DNA from: an uncultured Saprospiraceae bacterium
Lineage (GTDB): Bacteria; Bacteroidota; Bacteroidia; Chitinophagales; Saprospiraceae
Length of the DNA: 34,669 nucleotides
Assembly (NCBI GenBank): GCA_937921555.1
Contig: CAKZUV010000374.1
Coordinates: 1 to 34,669 of the forward strand
Reading direction: 5' to 3'
Part shown: positions 16,067-24,647 of the stretch, piece by piece
Position numbering within the stretch: the stretch's first letter is position 1
Layout: every line of letters starts with the position of its first letter
Made by a program: the position numbers and the translations under genes
Notes under the pieces: generated by a model
What the model was told of the DNA's origin: nothing
The model's input: the letters and a program-made list of their open reading frames with translations, nothing else
Databases searched by the model: none

Positions 16067-17167
16067 TTAGTTGACTTGTACGAATTTTATATTATCAATA
16101 TTAGCTTCGATTGCGGTAGCTGACATATTATTATTGACCAGATGAATCTTTAGATTTCTAATGATCTGCGGATTAATCTGAAGACCGTTGACGTCCTCAA
16201 ACCTGCTCAGTGGAATAGATATACGATTCCATCCCTCCTGACTGATATCCTGATTATAAGTAAAATCGTTCGGTGAGCCGTCTCTTTCCGTCAGAATTAA
16301 AACGATGTGGGAATCCTCCCGGCCATTGTTATTCAGCTCCATCTCTAAAAAGGTATTGGTCAAATCGGATTCAATCGGAAAAACACTAAATTCGTTGATA
16401 TCCCAGGCGTGGGATTCCGTTCCTCCAATCCAGATCGACCCTGGATCGACTCCCGAAAGTTTCAGGAAGTTATTATCAATCGGAGCCGGATTGGAACTTC
16501 GTACCGCTGTACTGGCGCTGCTCTGCAATATACTGCCATAAAATAACCAGTTGCTGGTTTCAGACCGTATGCCGGCGCCGTCAAAATTATTTACCAAAAT
16601 ATCCGTAACGGTAAAAAACTGTACGTTGGTCGAAATATCACCTCCGTTGGCTTTTATTTTTATAAATCCTTTCTCAACTCCCTCCGGAATTTCGACTACC
16701 ATGGAGTCGGGAGACAGAAATAAGATCGGAGCGGCAATACTGTCGAAAAATAATACCTCAATGGGTTCAAAAAAGTTTTCGCCCAGAAAAGTTACCGTGC
16801 CGCCTACTTCTCCCGACGCGGGAAAAAAAGAAGTAAGTTTAGGGGCATCCAGCGTAACTTTAAAATCAGCCATGACAGTCCCGCCTTTCGTTTCGATGGT
16901 AATAATATTATCTCCGATGGGGGCATCGAGTGGAACTCTGAATAATACCGCATTTTCAGAACCATAAGAGGGATTGAAATTAGCGGGTACTCCATCATTA
17001 AAATTCAAAGAAATAATATCTTCGAAGTGACTCCCTTCAATGGTAATCAAAGTTTCTACCGGACCCTTTACCGGAGAAATAGTAAGGATAGAAGGGGCCT
17101 CGTATTTATTGCAGGAACACCAGACCAACGAACTGAACACTGCCAGAAAAATAAATAAATGCTTCAT
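16067..17167 (-). CDS. TIG/IPT-domain surface glycan-binding lipoprotein (SusE-position)
   Basis: The 366-residue outer-membrane lipoprotein probably captures polysaccharide beside the SusCD transporter. The signal ends near VWCSC (C17 or C19). Two IPT/TIG Ig-like domains follow at about 24-106 (PVKGPVETLITIEGSHF) and 108-188 (FFPASGEVGGTVTFLGENFF). The C-terminal half (about 190-366, NNFDGAGI to NIDNIKFVQVN) resembles the glycan-binding domain of SGBP-B-type proteins. These are known partners of SusCD in hemicellulose loci. The gene starts 2 bases after the SusD stop, so the two are co-transcribed. The exact ligand is inferred from the GH10 enzyme in the locus. Confidence 0.88.
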   Translation of the reverse strand: MKHLFIFLAVFSSLVWCSCNKYEAPSILTISPVKGPVETLITIEGSHFEDIISLNFNDGVPANFNPSYGSENAVLFRVPLDAPIGDNIITIETKGGTVMADFKVTLDAPKLTSFFPASGEVGGTVTFLGENFFEPIEVLFFDSIAAPILFLSPDSMVVEIPEGVEKGFIKIKANGGDISTNVQFFTVTDILVNNFDGAGIRSETSNWLFYGSILQSSASTAVRSSNPAPIDNNFLKLSGVDPGSIWIGGTESHAWDINEFSVFPIESDLTNTFLEMELNNNGREDSHIVLILTERDGSPNDFTYNQDISQEGWNRISIPLSRFEDVNGLQINPQIIRNLKIHLVNNNMSATAIEANIDNIKFVQVN

Positions 17168-17169
17168 AA

Positions 17170-18663
17170 TTAATATCCAGGGTTTTGTGTAAGATTTTTG
17201 TTTACGGCCAACTCTTCGTTGGGGATCGGAAATAGTAAATTGTGTTCGTCCAGTGATTTTCCGTGCAGTCGCAGGGTTTCGATGGCGTTGCCGGACCTCA
17301 GTAAATCAAACCAACGCTGATTTTCAAAAGCAAATTCTACTCTTCGTTCCTGAAAAACCATTTCCGAAGTGACGGACGTAACAGAATCCAGACCCGCTCT
17401 GGTTCTGACGGCATTAAATGCTTCGAGTACATCGGGCGTAATACTCACACCTCCACCAATGGCACAAGATGCTTCGGCCAGCGACAGTAGTACATCGGCG
17501 TACCGGATGACGTGAACATTCTGGGGTGAACTCATAAAACAAACGTCAGGTCCGCCACCAATGACATACTTTTTTATACTGACTCCGGTACGGGAAATTT
17601 GCCGGGTTGGCGGATACGTAAATCCACCGTCTTCCGGATTGATCATCGGATAAAAGTCGCCGGGTGTCATAATCGTATGGTACTGCCGTAAATCACCTTC
17701 CTCAAAAGCATCCCGAATTGTTGTACCGGGACTGTCCGCCTGTCCGCTGGTGGCAGTTTGCGAACCCCAGCCGTCGGAATTTTTAGTAATACCCTGACCA
17801 AAAGGTGCAAAAAATGCCTGAAGTGCATTTCCGGTTCCGCCCGGACCACAGCCGGTGTACTGCAATTGAAAAATAGACTCTTCGTTATTATCACTGGTTT
17901 CTTTTAGCCAGTTTTCGTCGTAGGTATCCATGAGCCGGTATCGGTTTGACGCAATGATCTCTCTGGTCAGTTCCATGGCCTCTGCGTAATCTTTGGTAGT
18001 CAGATACACCTTGGAGAGCAACGCCTTGGCAGCACCGGAAGTAGCGCGTCCCGCTTCGGCGCTGTTTCTTACGGCCGGGAGAGAACCGATTCCTTCGGTC
18101 AGATCGGCAATAATCAGCTCGTAAACCTGTTCTGCGGTTGACCGGGGTACACTAAAATCAGTATAAATGTCCTGCACTTCGGTGATGAGTGGTACTCCGC
18201 CATACATCCTGACCAGATCAAAATAACTGAAAGCTCTCAGGAACTTTGCTTCTCCCAGAATAGCTGCTCTGGTCGCTTCGTCCATGTCTATATCCGGAAT
18301 TTTTTCCAGCACTTGATTCGCCCGTACAATGACCACATAATGTTCTGCCCAGAATTCTGCGTTGGGTACATTATCGCCATTGACCGTAAAATTATCAATG
18401 GTTAGAAAATCCGGATCATTACCACCGGTGGTGGCATTATCGGCAGGTATCTCCGTCATCATCCAGCTTTTACCGTACCAGTTGGTACCGTGAATGGGTG
18501 CGTAACAAGCCGTGACCGCCCGGTTGGCGTCTTCGGGCGACTGGTAGAAATTTTCGTCGATCAGCTGATCCAGGGGTTCTTTCTCAATCAGATCACTACA
18601 AGCTGTCAGGAGCAGGAGTAAACAGCTTGGGAGCAGAAATTTAATGATAGTTATATTTTTCAT
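17170..18663 (-). CDS. SusD/RagB-family outer-membrane glycan-binding lipoprotein
   Basis: The 497-residue SusD homologue forms the lid of the SusC transporter and binds oligosaccharide at the surface. The lipoprotein signal ends at LLTAC (C22). The N-terminal SDLIEKEPLDQL and ENFYQSPEDANRAVTACY segments, the TPR-like helices (AILGEAKFLRAFSYFDLVRM) and the C-terminal ERRVEFAFENQRWFDLLRSG are family hallmarks. It lies 3 bases after the susC-like gene and 2 bases before the TIG lipoprotein gene, so all three are translated from one message. SusD-family proteins diverge too much for the sugar to be read from sequence. Confidence 0.96.
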   Translation of the reverse strand: MKNITIIKFLLPSCLLLLLTACSDLIEKEPLDQLIDENFYQSPEDANRAVTACYAPIHGTNWYGKSWMMTEIPADNATTGGNDPDFLTIDNFTVNGDNVPNAEFWAEHYVVIVRANQVLEKIPDIDMDEATRAAILGEAKFLRAFSYFDLVRMYGGVPLITEVQDIYTDFSVPRSTAEQVYELIIADLTEGIGSLPAVRNSAEAGRATSGAAKALLSKVYLTTKDYAEAMELTREIIASNRYRLMDTYDENWLKETSDNNEESIFQLQYTGCGPGGTGNALQAFFAPFGQGITKNSDGWGSQTATSGQADSPGTTIRDAFEEGDLRQYHTIMTPGDFYPMINPEDGGFTYPPTRQISRTGVSIKKYVIGGGPDVCFMSSPQNVHVIRYADVLLSLAEASCAIGGGVSITPDVLEAFNAVRTRAGLDSVTSVTSEMVFQERRVEFAFENQRWFDLLRSGNAIETLRLHGKSLDEHNLLFPIPNEELAVNKNLTQNPGY

Positions 18664-18666
18664 TTT

Positions 18667-21600
18667 TTAGAAATTTACATTTAGTCCGAAAGTATAGGAG
18701 CGGGCCACCGGAAAACGGCCGTTATCTACTCCATTAATTAAAGGGTTTTGATTAAAAGAACCAATCTCCGGATCAAAACCAGAGTAACCAGAGATCGTCA
18801 GCAGGTTTTGGGCACTTACGTAAAGACGCATACTTTGTATACGCATACCCTCAATAATTTTATCGGGCATGGTGTACCCCAGCGAAATATTTTGCAAACG
18901 AATATAAGATCCATCTTCTACGAATCGGTCTGAAACCCGTCGGTTTATATTCGGATCATTCCCATTGGATCGCGGATTGGTTCCATCCTGATTATTGACC
19001 GTCCAGCGATCAATAACGTCTTTTGACTGATTGAGCCATCCGGCGGTTCCGGTCAGGTCCCGTTTCAGTGCGTTAAAGACTTCATTGCCATAAACCATCC
19101 TGAAAAATATATTGAAATCAAAGTTTTTATAACTGAGTTCGTTGATTATATTAAATGTAAAATCGGGATTTGGATTTCCAATAAATGTTTTGTCGCCATC
19201 GTCAATGACTCCGTTATTATCCAGATCTTTAAACTTAATATCTCCCGGCCGGGTTCCTGTTTCCTGAAAAGGACTTTCGGCAATTTCTTCTAAAGAACCA
19301 AAAATACCATCAACCTGATGTCCGTAATATTCTCCGATGGAACGGCCTTCTTCCGTACGGGTAATCGGGATACGCTGAATAATTCCGTTTAAGGCGCCGG
19401 TAGAACCAAGGTCAACCACTCTGTTGCGGTTAACCGAATAGTTCATCGAAGTTCTCCAATCGAGCGTACCGGTGGTATTCTGCGTATTCAGCGTAATCTC
19501 GAATCCGCGATTATTCATTTTTCCAATGTTGACAAATGGCGGATTCAACGAACCGGCTGTCCTCGGAAGAATGGCGGGTAATAACATATCCTTGGAATCT
19601 TTATTATAAATATCCAGAATGACTTCCACCCGGTTATTGAAGAATCCTGCATCAATTCCAAAATCAATTTGCACCGAACTTTCCCATTTTACCTCTGGAT
19701 TAGAAATATTATCGGGAGCAAATCCGGTAGTTAGTTCGTCCGCAATAACTACGTCCACCGACCGCAAAGTGGTGGCAAAAGAGTACAAACCGATTTCCTG
19801 GTTTCCGACCGATCCGTATCCAATTCTGAATTTGAGGTTGGACAGCGCATCGTATGATTTTAAGAAATCTTCGTTGGAAGCCCGCCAGGCCAGGGCAAAA
19901 GAAGGAAAATACCCATATTTATTGCTGGGCCCAAAACGGGATGAACCATCCACTCTGAACGTAGAGGTCAGCAGGTATTTATCCCGATAATTATAGTTTA
20001 ATCGTCCCAGGTAGGAGAGCAGTGCCCAGTGACCGGCACCTCCGTTAACGAGTTGGGTACTGGCGTCTCCCAGAGATAATTCCCGGAGTTGATTGTTGGG
20101 AAGATTTTCTCGGGATGCATTCAGGAATTCGTATTTACCTTCCTGAGCTTCCATTCCGACCAGCAGGTTAAAACTATGATCATTGACTTTTTTGTCGAAC
20201 GTCAACAGGTGTTTATTGATCCAGAAAAAGCTGTTGGCGTTAAATCTTCTGACTCTGGAGTTCCTGAACTGGGAGCCTCTTTCAAAAGCCGAAAGAAAAG
20301 TGTTATGATTGGTAAATAAGATGTCCGTAGCCAGTTCAGTCCGGTATTTCAACCAGGGAAAAATATTTATTTCTCCAAAGACACTGGCCAGTACCCGGCT
20401 TTTGCGGTTAACGTCATCCGTTTCCAGGGCATTGGCTAAAGGATTATCAAAAGTAATTACAACGTCCCGGCTGGGAGGGGTTCCAAAACTTCCGTCTAAA
20501 TTTCTGGCCGGAATCATCGGAGGAGTCAACAGAGCAGTATAAATGACTCCACCACTGGCGTCGTTAAAGGTAATATTTTCGCGGGTTCTGGCAACGTTGA
20601 TGTTTCCACCCAGATGGATTCGATCCGAAAACTTATGGGTCGCATTTAACTTTAAAGAATAGCGGTCAAAATTAGAGCCACGTACAATACCGTCTTTGTG
20701 ATGCAGTCCTCCGGATAAAGAGAACGTAGATTTTTTATTACCCCCGGAAATGGACAACTGATGATTGTACATAGGAGCGGTTCTGAATATCTCATCCTGC
20801 CAGTCGGTCCCTTCCCCCAGCAACTCCAGGTTTTCAAATTCTTCTATAGCGCCGATTCCCGTTTCGTTGATATACTGCGCGTATTCTCTCAGGTTCATAA
20901 CATCCACCTTTTTATAGAGCTGTTGAAATCCGTAGTAAGTATCGTAAGAAATCCGGGAGGTTCCCTCTTCTCCTTTTATAGTAGTAATGAGCACGACCCC
21001 GTTGGCGGCCCGTGCTCCGTAAATAGCCGTAGCCGAAGCATCTTTTAAAATTTCGATGGATTCAATATCATTGGGATTTATGGTGGTAAGCGCATTGGCA
21101 TTTTGACCACCTCCATCTGCCTCAAAGGTGGTGGAAGTACCGGCATTGTCATTAATGACGGGAATTCCGTCGATCACATAGAGTGGTTCGGAGGCCAGCG
21201 TAGAACTGGTTCCACGTATTCGGACGGAAACGCCACCACCGGGTGCACCGCTGTTTTGGGTGACGTAAACACCCGCCGAGCGTCCCTGCATCGCAGCGTC
21301 CAGTCCGGTGGCGGCCGACTGCTTGATTTCTTCGGCAGAAATAGAAGAAAGTGAGCCAGTGACGTCACTGCGTTTCTGGGAGCCGTACCCGACGACGACG
21401 ACTTCATCCAGTAATTCGGTATCACTTTCCAATAGTACTGTCAGATTCGCCTGACCGGTTATTTTTACTTCCTTTTTCTGGTAACCAATGTAGGTAAAAA
21501 CCAGTACTGCTGCTTCGGGAACGGAGATTGAAAAATCACCATCAATTCCGGTGACGGTACCCAACGTGGCGGAAGCCATAATATTTACACCGATTAGTTC

Positions 21601-22017
21601 TTCTCTTGTTTTGGCATCCAGTACTTTGCCGGAAATGGTAACAGTTTTTTCTTGTTCAGTTGCCGACGGACGAGCGGTGGCCGTTCTGGATTCGTTTAAT
21701 TTAATGACATACGTTTTGTCATTAAGTTTTTTAAATGTAAGGTTTCCGTAGGCTGTCAGCCGGGAAAGATCCTGTGCCAGATTATCGTTGGTACTGGCAA
21801 AATTATCGATCAATATTTCGTCTACCTGATTTTTATCATAAACAAAATTGACATCATATACTTTCGTCAGATGATCCAGGACATCAGAACTTTTTGCCTG
21901 GTTGAATGTTACAGAACGCTGAGCCTGCACGGAGGTCAGCACCAGCAACATACATAATATACCTGTCCACGATTTTTTAGAAAGTTTAACGAGTATTTGG
22001 GTAATTTTTAATTTCAT
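18667..22017 (-). CDS. SusC/RagA-family TonB-dependent transporter with N-terminal STN signalling domain
   Basis: This outer-membrane beta-barrel imports oligosaccharides with energy from TonB. The 1116 residues comprise a signal peptide (to about 32), an STN/secretin-like domain (about 36-106, VTFNQAKSSDVLDHLTKVYD), a carboxypeptidase-regulatory-like domain (about 126-200, ISGKVLDAKTREELIGVNIM), the SusC-type box EVVVVGYG (205-212), the plug (ALTTINPNDIESIEILKDAS) and the barrel. STN domains occur in receptors that signal through a FecR partner. The fecR-like gene lies directly upstream, 21 bases away, so substrate loading probably triggers sigma release and induction of the locus. Confidence 0.97.
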   Translation of the reverse strand: MKLKITQILVKLSKKSWTGILCMLLVLTSVQAQRSVTFNQAKSSDVLDHLTKVYDVNFVYDKNQVDEILIDNFASTNDNLAQDLSRLTAYGNLTFKKLNDKTYVIKLNESRTATARPSATEQEKTVTISGKVLDAKTREELIGVNIMASATLGTVTGIDGDFSISVPEAAVLVFTYIGYQKKEVKITGQANLTVLLESDTELLDEVVVVGYGSQKRSDVTGSLSSISAEEIKQSAATGLDAAMQGRSAGVYVTQNSGAPGGGVSVRIRGTSSTLASEPLYVIDGIPVINDNAGTSTTFEADGGGQNANALTTINPNDIESIEILKDASATAIYGARAANGVVLITTIKGEEGTSRISYDTYYGFQQLYKKVDVMNLREYAQYINETGIGAIEEFENLELLGEGTDWQDEIFRTAPMYNHQLSISGGNKKSTFSLSGGLHHKDGIVRGSNFDRYSLKLNATHKFSDRIHLGGNINVARTRENITFNDASGGVIYTALLTPPMIPARNLDGSFGTPPSRDVVITFDNPLANALETDDVNRKSRVLASVFGEINIFPWLKYRTELATDILFTNHNTFLSAFERGSQFRNSRVRRFNANSFFWINKHLLTFDKKVNDHSFNLLVGMEAQEGKYEFLNASRENLPNNQLRELSLGDASTQLVNGGAGHWALLSYLGRLNYNYRDKYLLTSTFRVDGSSRFGPSNKYGYFPSFALAWRASNEDFLKSYDALSNLKFRIGYGSVGNQEIGLYSFATTLRSVDVVIADELTTGFAPDNISNPEVKWESSVQIDFGIDAGFFNNRVEVILDIYNKDSKDMLLPAILPRTAGSLNPPFVNIGKMNNRGFEITLNTQNTTGTLDWRTSMNYSVNRNRVVDLGSTGALNGIIQRIPITRTEEGRSIGEYYGHQVDGIFGSLEEIAESPFQETGTRPGDIKFKDLDNNGVIDDGDKTFIGNPNPDFTFNIINELSYKNFDFNIFFRMVYGNEVFNALKRDLTGTAGWLNQSKDVIDRWTVNNQDGTNPRSNGNDPNINRRVSDRFVEDGSYIRLQNISLGYTMPDKIIEGMRIQSMRLYVSAQNLLTISGYSGFDPEIGSFNQNPLINGVDNGRFPVARSYTFGLNVNF

Positions 22018-22038
22018 AAAAAATAGTTGTCTTGTTTT

Positions 22039-23046
22039 TTATTTCAAAGTAATTTCACCATCTGACCGAATGATCCGGATATCGTAAATCTCGGAAAGTG
22101 CCTGCAACAATAATTCAGGATCGTTTTTGGGAATGGAAGCCGTAACTTTTCGCTTAAGCAACTGCTCATTTTTCACCCTTATATTTAGATCAAAAGAAGC
22201 TTCCAGTACGGCCACGATTTCACCGACGGGAGTATCCTCAAAGACCAGCTGTTCTTCTTTCCACATCAAATAATGTGCGGGATTTACTTTTTGCTTTTTT
22301 AATTGGCCATCCTGATAGAATAATTTTTCACCTGGAGTAAGCAGGACGGATTCTTGCTGCTGACCGAAAAATGCCAGCTTGCCGGATTCCAGAACAACTT
22401 CAAAATTTTCTTCCTGGTCGTCAATGGTAAAAGTAGTTCCTAATACTTCTACCCGTCCTTTTTGGGTATGAACCCAGAAAGTTTGCTGGCCGCCGGGTGG
22501 ATTTTTCCGGACATTAAAAAAGGCCTTTCCCGTCAACCATATTTCCCGTTTATTTTTTTCCTTCCACGTGGAGGCATATTTAATGGAGGCACCGGCTGCT
22601 AAAAATATACTGGAACCATCCGACAGTGCTACGTTGGTAGGAACTACGCCAGTGCGGGTGACATATCCGGAATTTTTGGAGGAATAATTTCCCAGCCCAA
22701 AGAAGTACCCGGCAACGATCAGTAACAGACCGATTGCGGCGATATTAAGTATTGCTGTCCGGTAGCTAGTGTTACGAGCGGAAGGGGTTTTCTCCTTGGT
22801 CGTTATTATTTTTTCGTTGAAACGAGGTTTTATTTTTGCTTTTTCAGCCCTTATTTCTTTTTCGGAAATCTGCAGTGTCAGGAGCTCTACGATTTTTTTT
22901 GCCTCTTCCATATTCGGAACCTGCTCGGGATGTACTGCCTGGTAACTGGTCCAGTACTCAATAGCTTCTTTGTTAGTTTTCAAGCAATAATCCTGAAAAC
23001 TTACGTCGGAAGCATACTGTTCGGCGGTCATAAAGTTGTTATTCAT
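22039..23046 (-). CDS. FecR-family anti-sigma factor
   Basis: The inner-membrane anti-sigma factor is expected to hold the FecI-like factor until the STN domain of the SusC transporter signals. From the ATG at 23046 it is 335 residues; a frame-extending ATG at 23094 would add 16 residues of unlikely sequence. A cytoplasmic N-terminal region (about 1-95) precedes a membrane helix (about 98-117, ILNIAAIGLLLIVAGYFFGL). The periplasmic FecR domain (about 125-225, RTGVVPTNVALSDGS and VLGTTFTID) and a C-terminal DUF4974-type domain (about 263-333, LVFEDTPVGEIVAVLEASFD) follow. It is downstream of the sigma gene by about 190 bases and upstream of susC by 21. Confidence 0.94.
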   Translation of the reverse strand: MNNNFMTAEQYASDVSFQDYCLKTNKEAIEYWTSYQAVHPEQVPNMEEAKKIVELLTLQISEKEIRAEKAKIKPRFNEKIITTKEKTPSARNTSYRTAILNIAAIGLLLIVAGYFFGLGNYSSKNSGYVTRTGVVPTNVALSDGSSIFLAAGASIKYASTWKEKNKREIWLTGKAFFNVRKNPPGGQQTFWVHTQKGRVEVLGTTFTIDDQEENFEVVLESGKLAFFGQQQESVLLTPGEKLFYQDGQLKKQKVNPAHYLMWKEEQLVFEDTPVGEIVAVLEASFDLNIRVKNEQLLKRKVTASIPKNDPELLLQALSEIYDIRIIRSDGEITLK

Positions 23047-23182
23047 TTGTAAACGATTAGATACTTTCTTGCATTGATATACAGCATTGATCAATGGAAG
23101 GTAGAATTCAGGGACTTAGAACCTCCAGCCGGGAAAATTCAGCTATTCTTCTACCTGTCTGTTATGATAGAGTAAGAATTTG

Positions 23183-23215
23183 CTGTTTTTTACCATGAAA
23201 AAATAGAAAAAACAG
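23183..23215 (-). other. AT-rich inverted repeat between fecI-like and fecR-like genes
   Basis: Arms CTGTTTTTT (23183-23191) and AAAAAACAG (23207-23215) form a 9-bp stem. It sits in the gap between the sigma gene and its anti-sigma gene and may attenuate or terminate part of the sigma transcript, changing their ratio (inference). Confidence 0.45.
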
Positions 23216-23239
23216 TAAAAAATTCTAATTTTCTATAAT

Positions 23240-23785
23240 TTACGAAATCATGTAGGTCAAAACTACCCCAAACAAAACATACTTTCGAATTCTCTTGATG
23301 GCTTCGTGTATCTGATTATAAACCGTTCTTTTAGAAGTATTGGTAGCACTGGCAATCTCCTCGTAAGATAATCCTTCGAAGAATCTTAGTTTAAGTATTT
23401 TGCGTTGAGTGGGAGAAAGGCTGGCCAGGGCCTTTTGTATACTTGCTTGACGATTAAGATCGTCCTGGGATCTGATGAGCAATTCTTCGTAAGACAATTC
23501 TTTTGACACATCAGCAGCTATCAATTGAGTAGTAGCGGATTCGTTTTTCTTTTTTGATTTTAAAATTTTTCTTTTCAGCGCAACGAGCAGGTAATTCCGA
23601 GGATGGTTAATACGCTGTATCAAATGTGGATTTTCGCACAATTCCAAAAATAACTCCTGAATAGCATCTTTTGTAAGATTTTTATCTCCGCAAAAGATGA
23701 ATCCTTGCGTGTAGAGGTATCCAAAGGTCAAATCATAGATTTCCTCTAATTTTCGGAGAGCTTTCAGATATTGGTTAGTGCGCAT
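23240..23785 (-). CDS. FecI-like ECF sigma factor of the xylan locus
   Basis: The 181-residue ECF sigma factor probably drives transcription of the adjacent SusCD locus after release by FecR. The sigma-2 region covers about residues 20-80 (LTKDAIQELFLELCENPHL). The sigma-4 region covers about 118-168 (LASLSPTQRKILKLRFFEGL, then NTSKRTVYNQIHEAIKRIRK). The protein ends in a hydrophobic stretch, YVLFGVVLTYMIS (169-181), such as occurs in some Bacteroidota FecI-like proteins and may touch the membrane or FecR. It is the first gene of the minus-strand locus and is divergent from folB. Confidence 0.94.
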   Translation of the reverse strand: MRTNQYLKALRKLEEIYDLTFGYLYTQGFIFCGDKNLTKDAIQELFLELCENPHLIQRINHPRNYLLVALKRKILKSKKKNESATTQLIAADVSKELSYEELLIRSQDDLNRQASIQKALASLSPTQRKILKLRFFEGLSYEEIASATNTSKRTVYNQIHEAIKRIRKYVLFGVVLTYMIS

Positions 23786-23828
23786 ATTCGGATAATACTA
23801 CTTCAATCCCAAAGTAAGAAATTCTAAT

Positions 23829-23836
23829 CAAATCTA
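23829..23836 (-). promoter_or_regulatory. Probable -7 box of the fecI-like gene
   Basis: On the minus strand this reads TAGATTTG, an exact TAnnTTTG match, 43 bases upstream of the sigma start. A TTTG lies 14 bases further upstream, closer than the usual 17-23, so the -33 element is uncertain. Confidence 0.45.
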
Positions 23837-23890
23837 TGGCATAATTTGGTCAAATAAAGCTACTATGTCTAATTTAGAATTTTTAAGGTA

Positions 23891-23940
23891 AAAAATGATA
23901 GAATCTCCCCTTTGGGTTCGGGGAAAAATTCCATCATCAT
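23891..23940. repeat. Dispersed hairpin repeat, copy B
   Basis: ATGATAGAAT (23895-23904) pairs with ATTCCATCAT (23928-23937) with one mismatch around a loop beginning CTCCCCTTTGGG and ending CGGGG. It is homologous to copy A at 4833-4884. The loop is conserved, and two stem positions differ in a pairing-preserving way. It lies in the divergent promoter region of fecI and folB. Confidence 0.75.
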
Positions 23941-23955
23941 TCTGGTCATATTCTG

Positions 23956-23963
23956 TATCTTTG
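23956..23963 (+). promoter_or_regulatory. Probable -7 box of folB
   Basis: TATCTTTG matches TAnnTTTG exactly and ends 15 bases before the preferred folB ATG at 23979. This supports that start over the in-frame ATG at 23895, which lies inside the hairpin repeat. The implied leader is very short. Confidence 0.5.
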
Positions 23964-23978
23964 AAAAAAATCCAACAC

Positions 23979-24491
23979 ATGGGAAAAATTTCACTGGAAG
24001 GAATGGAATTTTACGCTTATCACGGCGTATATCCGGAAGAACGCGTCATTGGCAATAGTTTTGTAGTAGATGTCTTTATCGTAACTGACTGGGAAGCTGC
24101 GGCGATGAATGACGATGTAAATGAGACGATTAATTACGAAACCATCTATCAGATTTGTCAGGCAGAGATGCGGCACACGGTACAGCTGATCGAAACCCTG
24201 ATTCAGAATATTTCGTATGCCATCCGGCGACAGTTTCGCACCATTCAGACCATTACCATTAAAGTACGTAAAAACCGACCGATTCCGGGACACCGGGTAT
24301 CGCACTCGGCGGTGGAATCGACGGAGAGCTTTGTCAATCAATGTCCGCGATGCCAGAGACCATTTATTTGTTATAATGACGATACCTGCTGGTGTTTTGA
24401 AAAACAAGTCTCTTCGGAGACCAGAGAACATATAAAGACCAGATTTCAGGGTTGTCTGTGTAGCGAATGTTTGTCCTTTTTTGCTGGGTAG
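23979..24491 (+). CDS. folB: Dihydroneopterin aldolase (FolB) fused to a Cys_rich_CWC domain
   Basis: FolB converts 7,8-dihydroneopterin to 6-hydroxymethyl-dihydropterin and glycolaldehyde in folate synthesis. From the ATG at 23979 the protein is 170 residues. Residues 1-115 carry the FolB signatures: YAYHGVYPEER with the conserved glutamate near E21, INYETIYQ, IETLIQNISYAI, and VRKNRPIPG with the catalytic-region lysine K98. Residues 120-170 add a cysteine-rich module with C122, C125, C131, C137, C139, C159, C161 and C164 (QCPRCQRPFIC, CWCF, GCLCSECL), matching the Cys_rich_CWC family, probably metal-binding. Ordinary FolB ends near residue 120, so this is a fusion in one uninterrupted frame. 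The function of the added module is unknown. Confidence 0.92.
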   Translation: MGKISLEGMEFYAYHGVYPEERVIGNSFVVDVFIVTDWEAAAMNDDVNETINYETIYQICQAEMRHTVQLIETLIQNISYAIRRQFRTIQTITIKVRKNRPIPGHRVSHSAVESTESFVNQCPRCQRPFICYNDDTCWCFEKQVSSETREHIKTRFQGCLCSECLSFFAG

Positions 24492-24647
24492 TTGACGAAT
24501 TTTTTTTATGATTTTTATAACATTTCAGGGATTTACCTTCCGTCAGTTAACCAGTCCAAAACAGTGTCAACAGACGGTACTGTCAAAGAAATTTAAACAC
24601 AAATATCACTTTACTAACTTGCCCTGTGCGGTTTAAAAAAAATTATT

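Noticed and set aside
23895-23978. N-terminal extension of FolB
   Set aside because: It is encoded by hairpin repeat copy B and the -7 box; FolB homology starts at the ATG at 23979.
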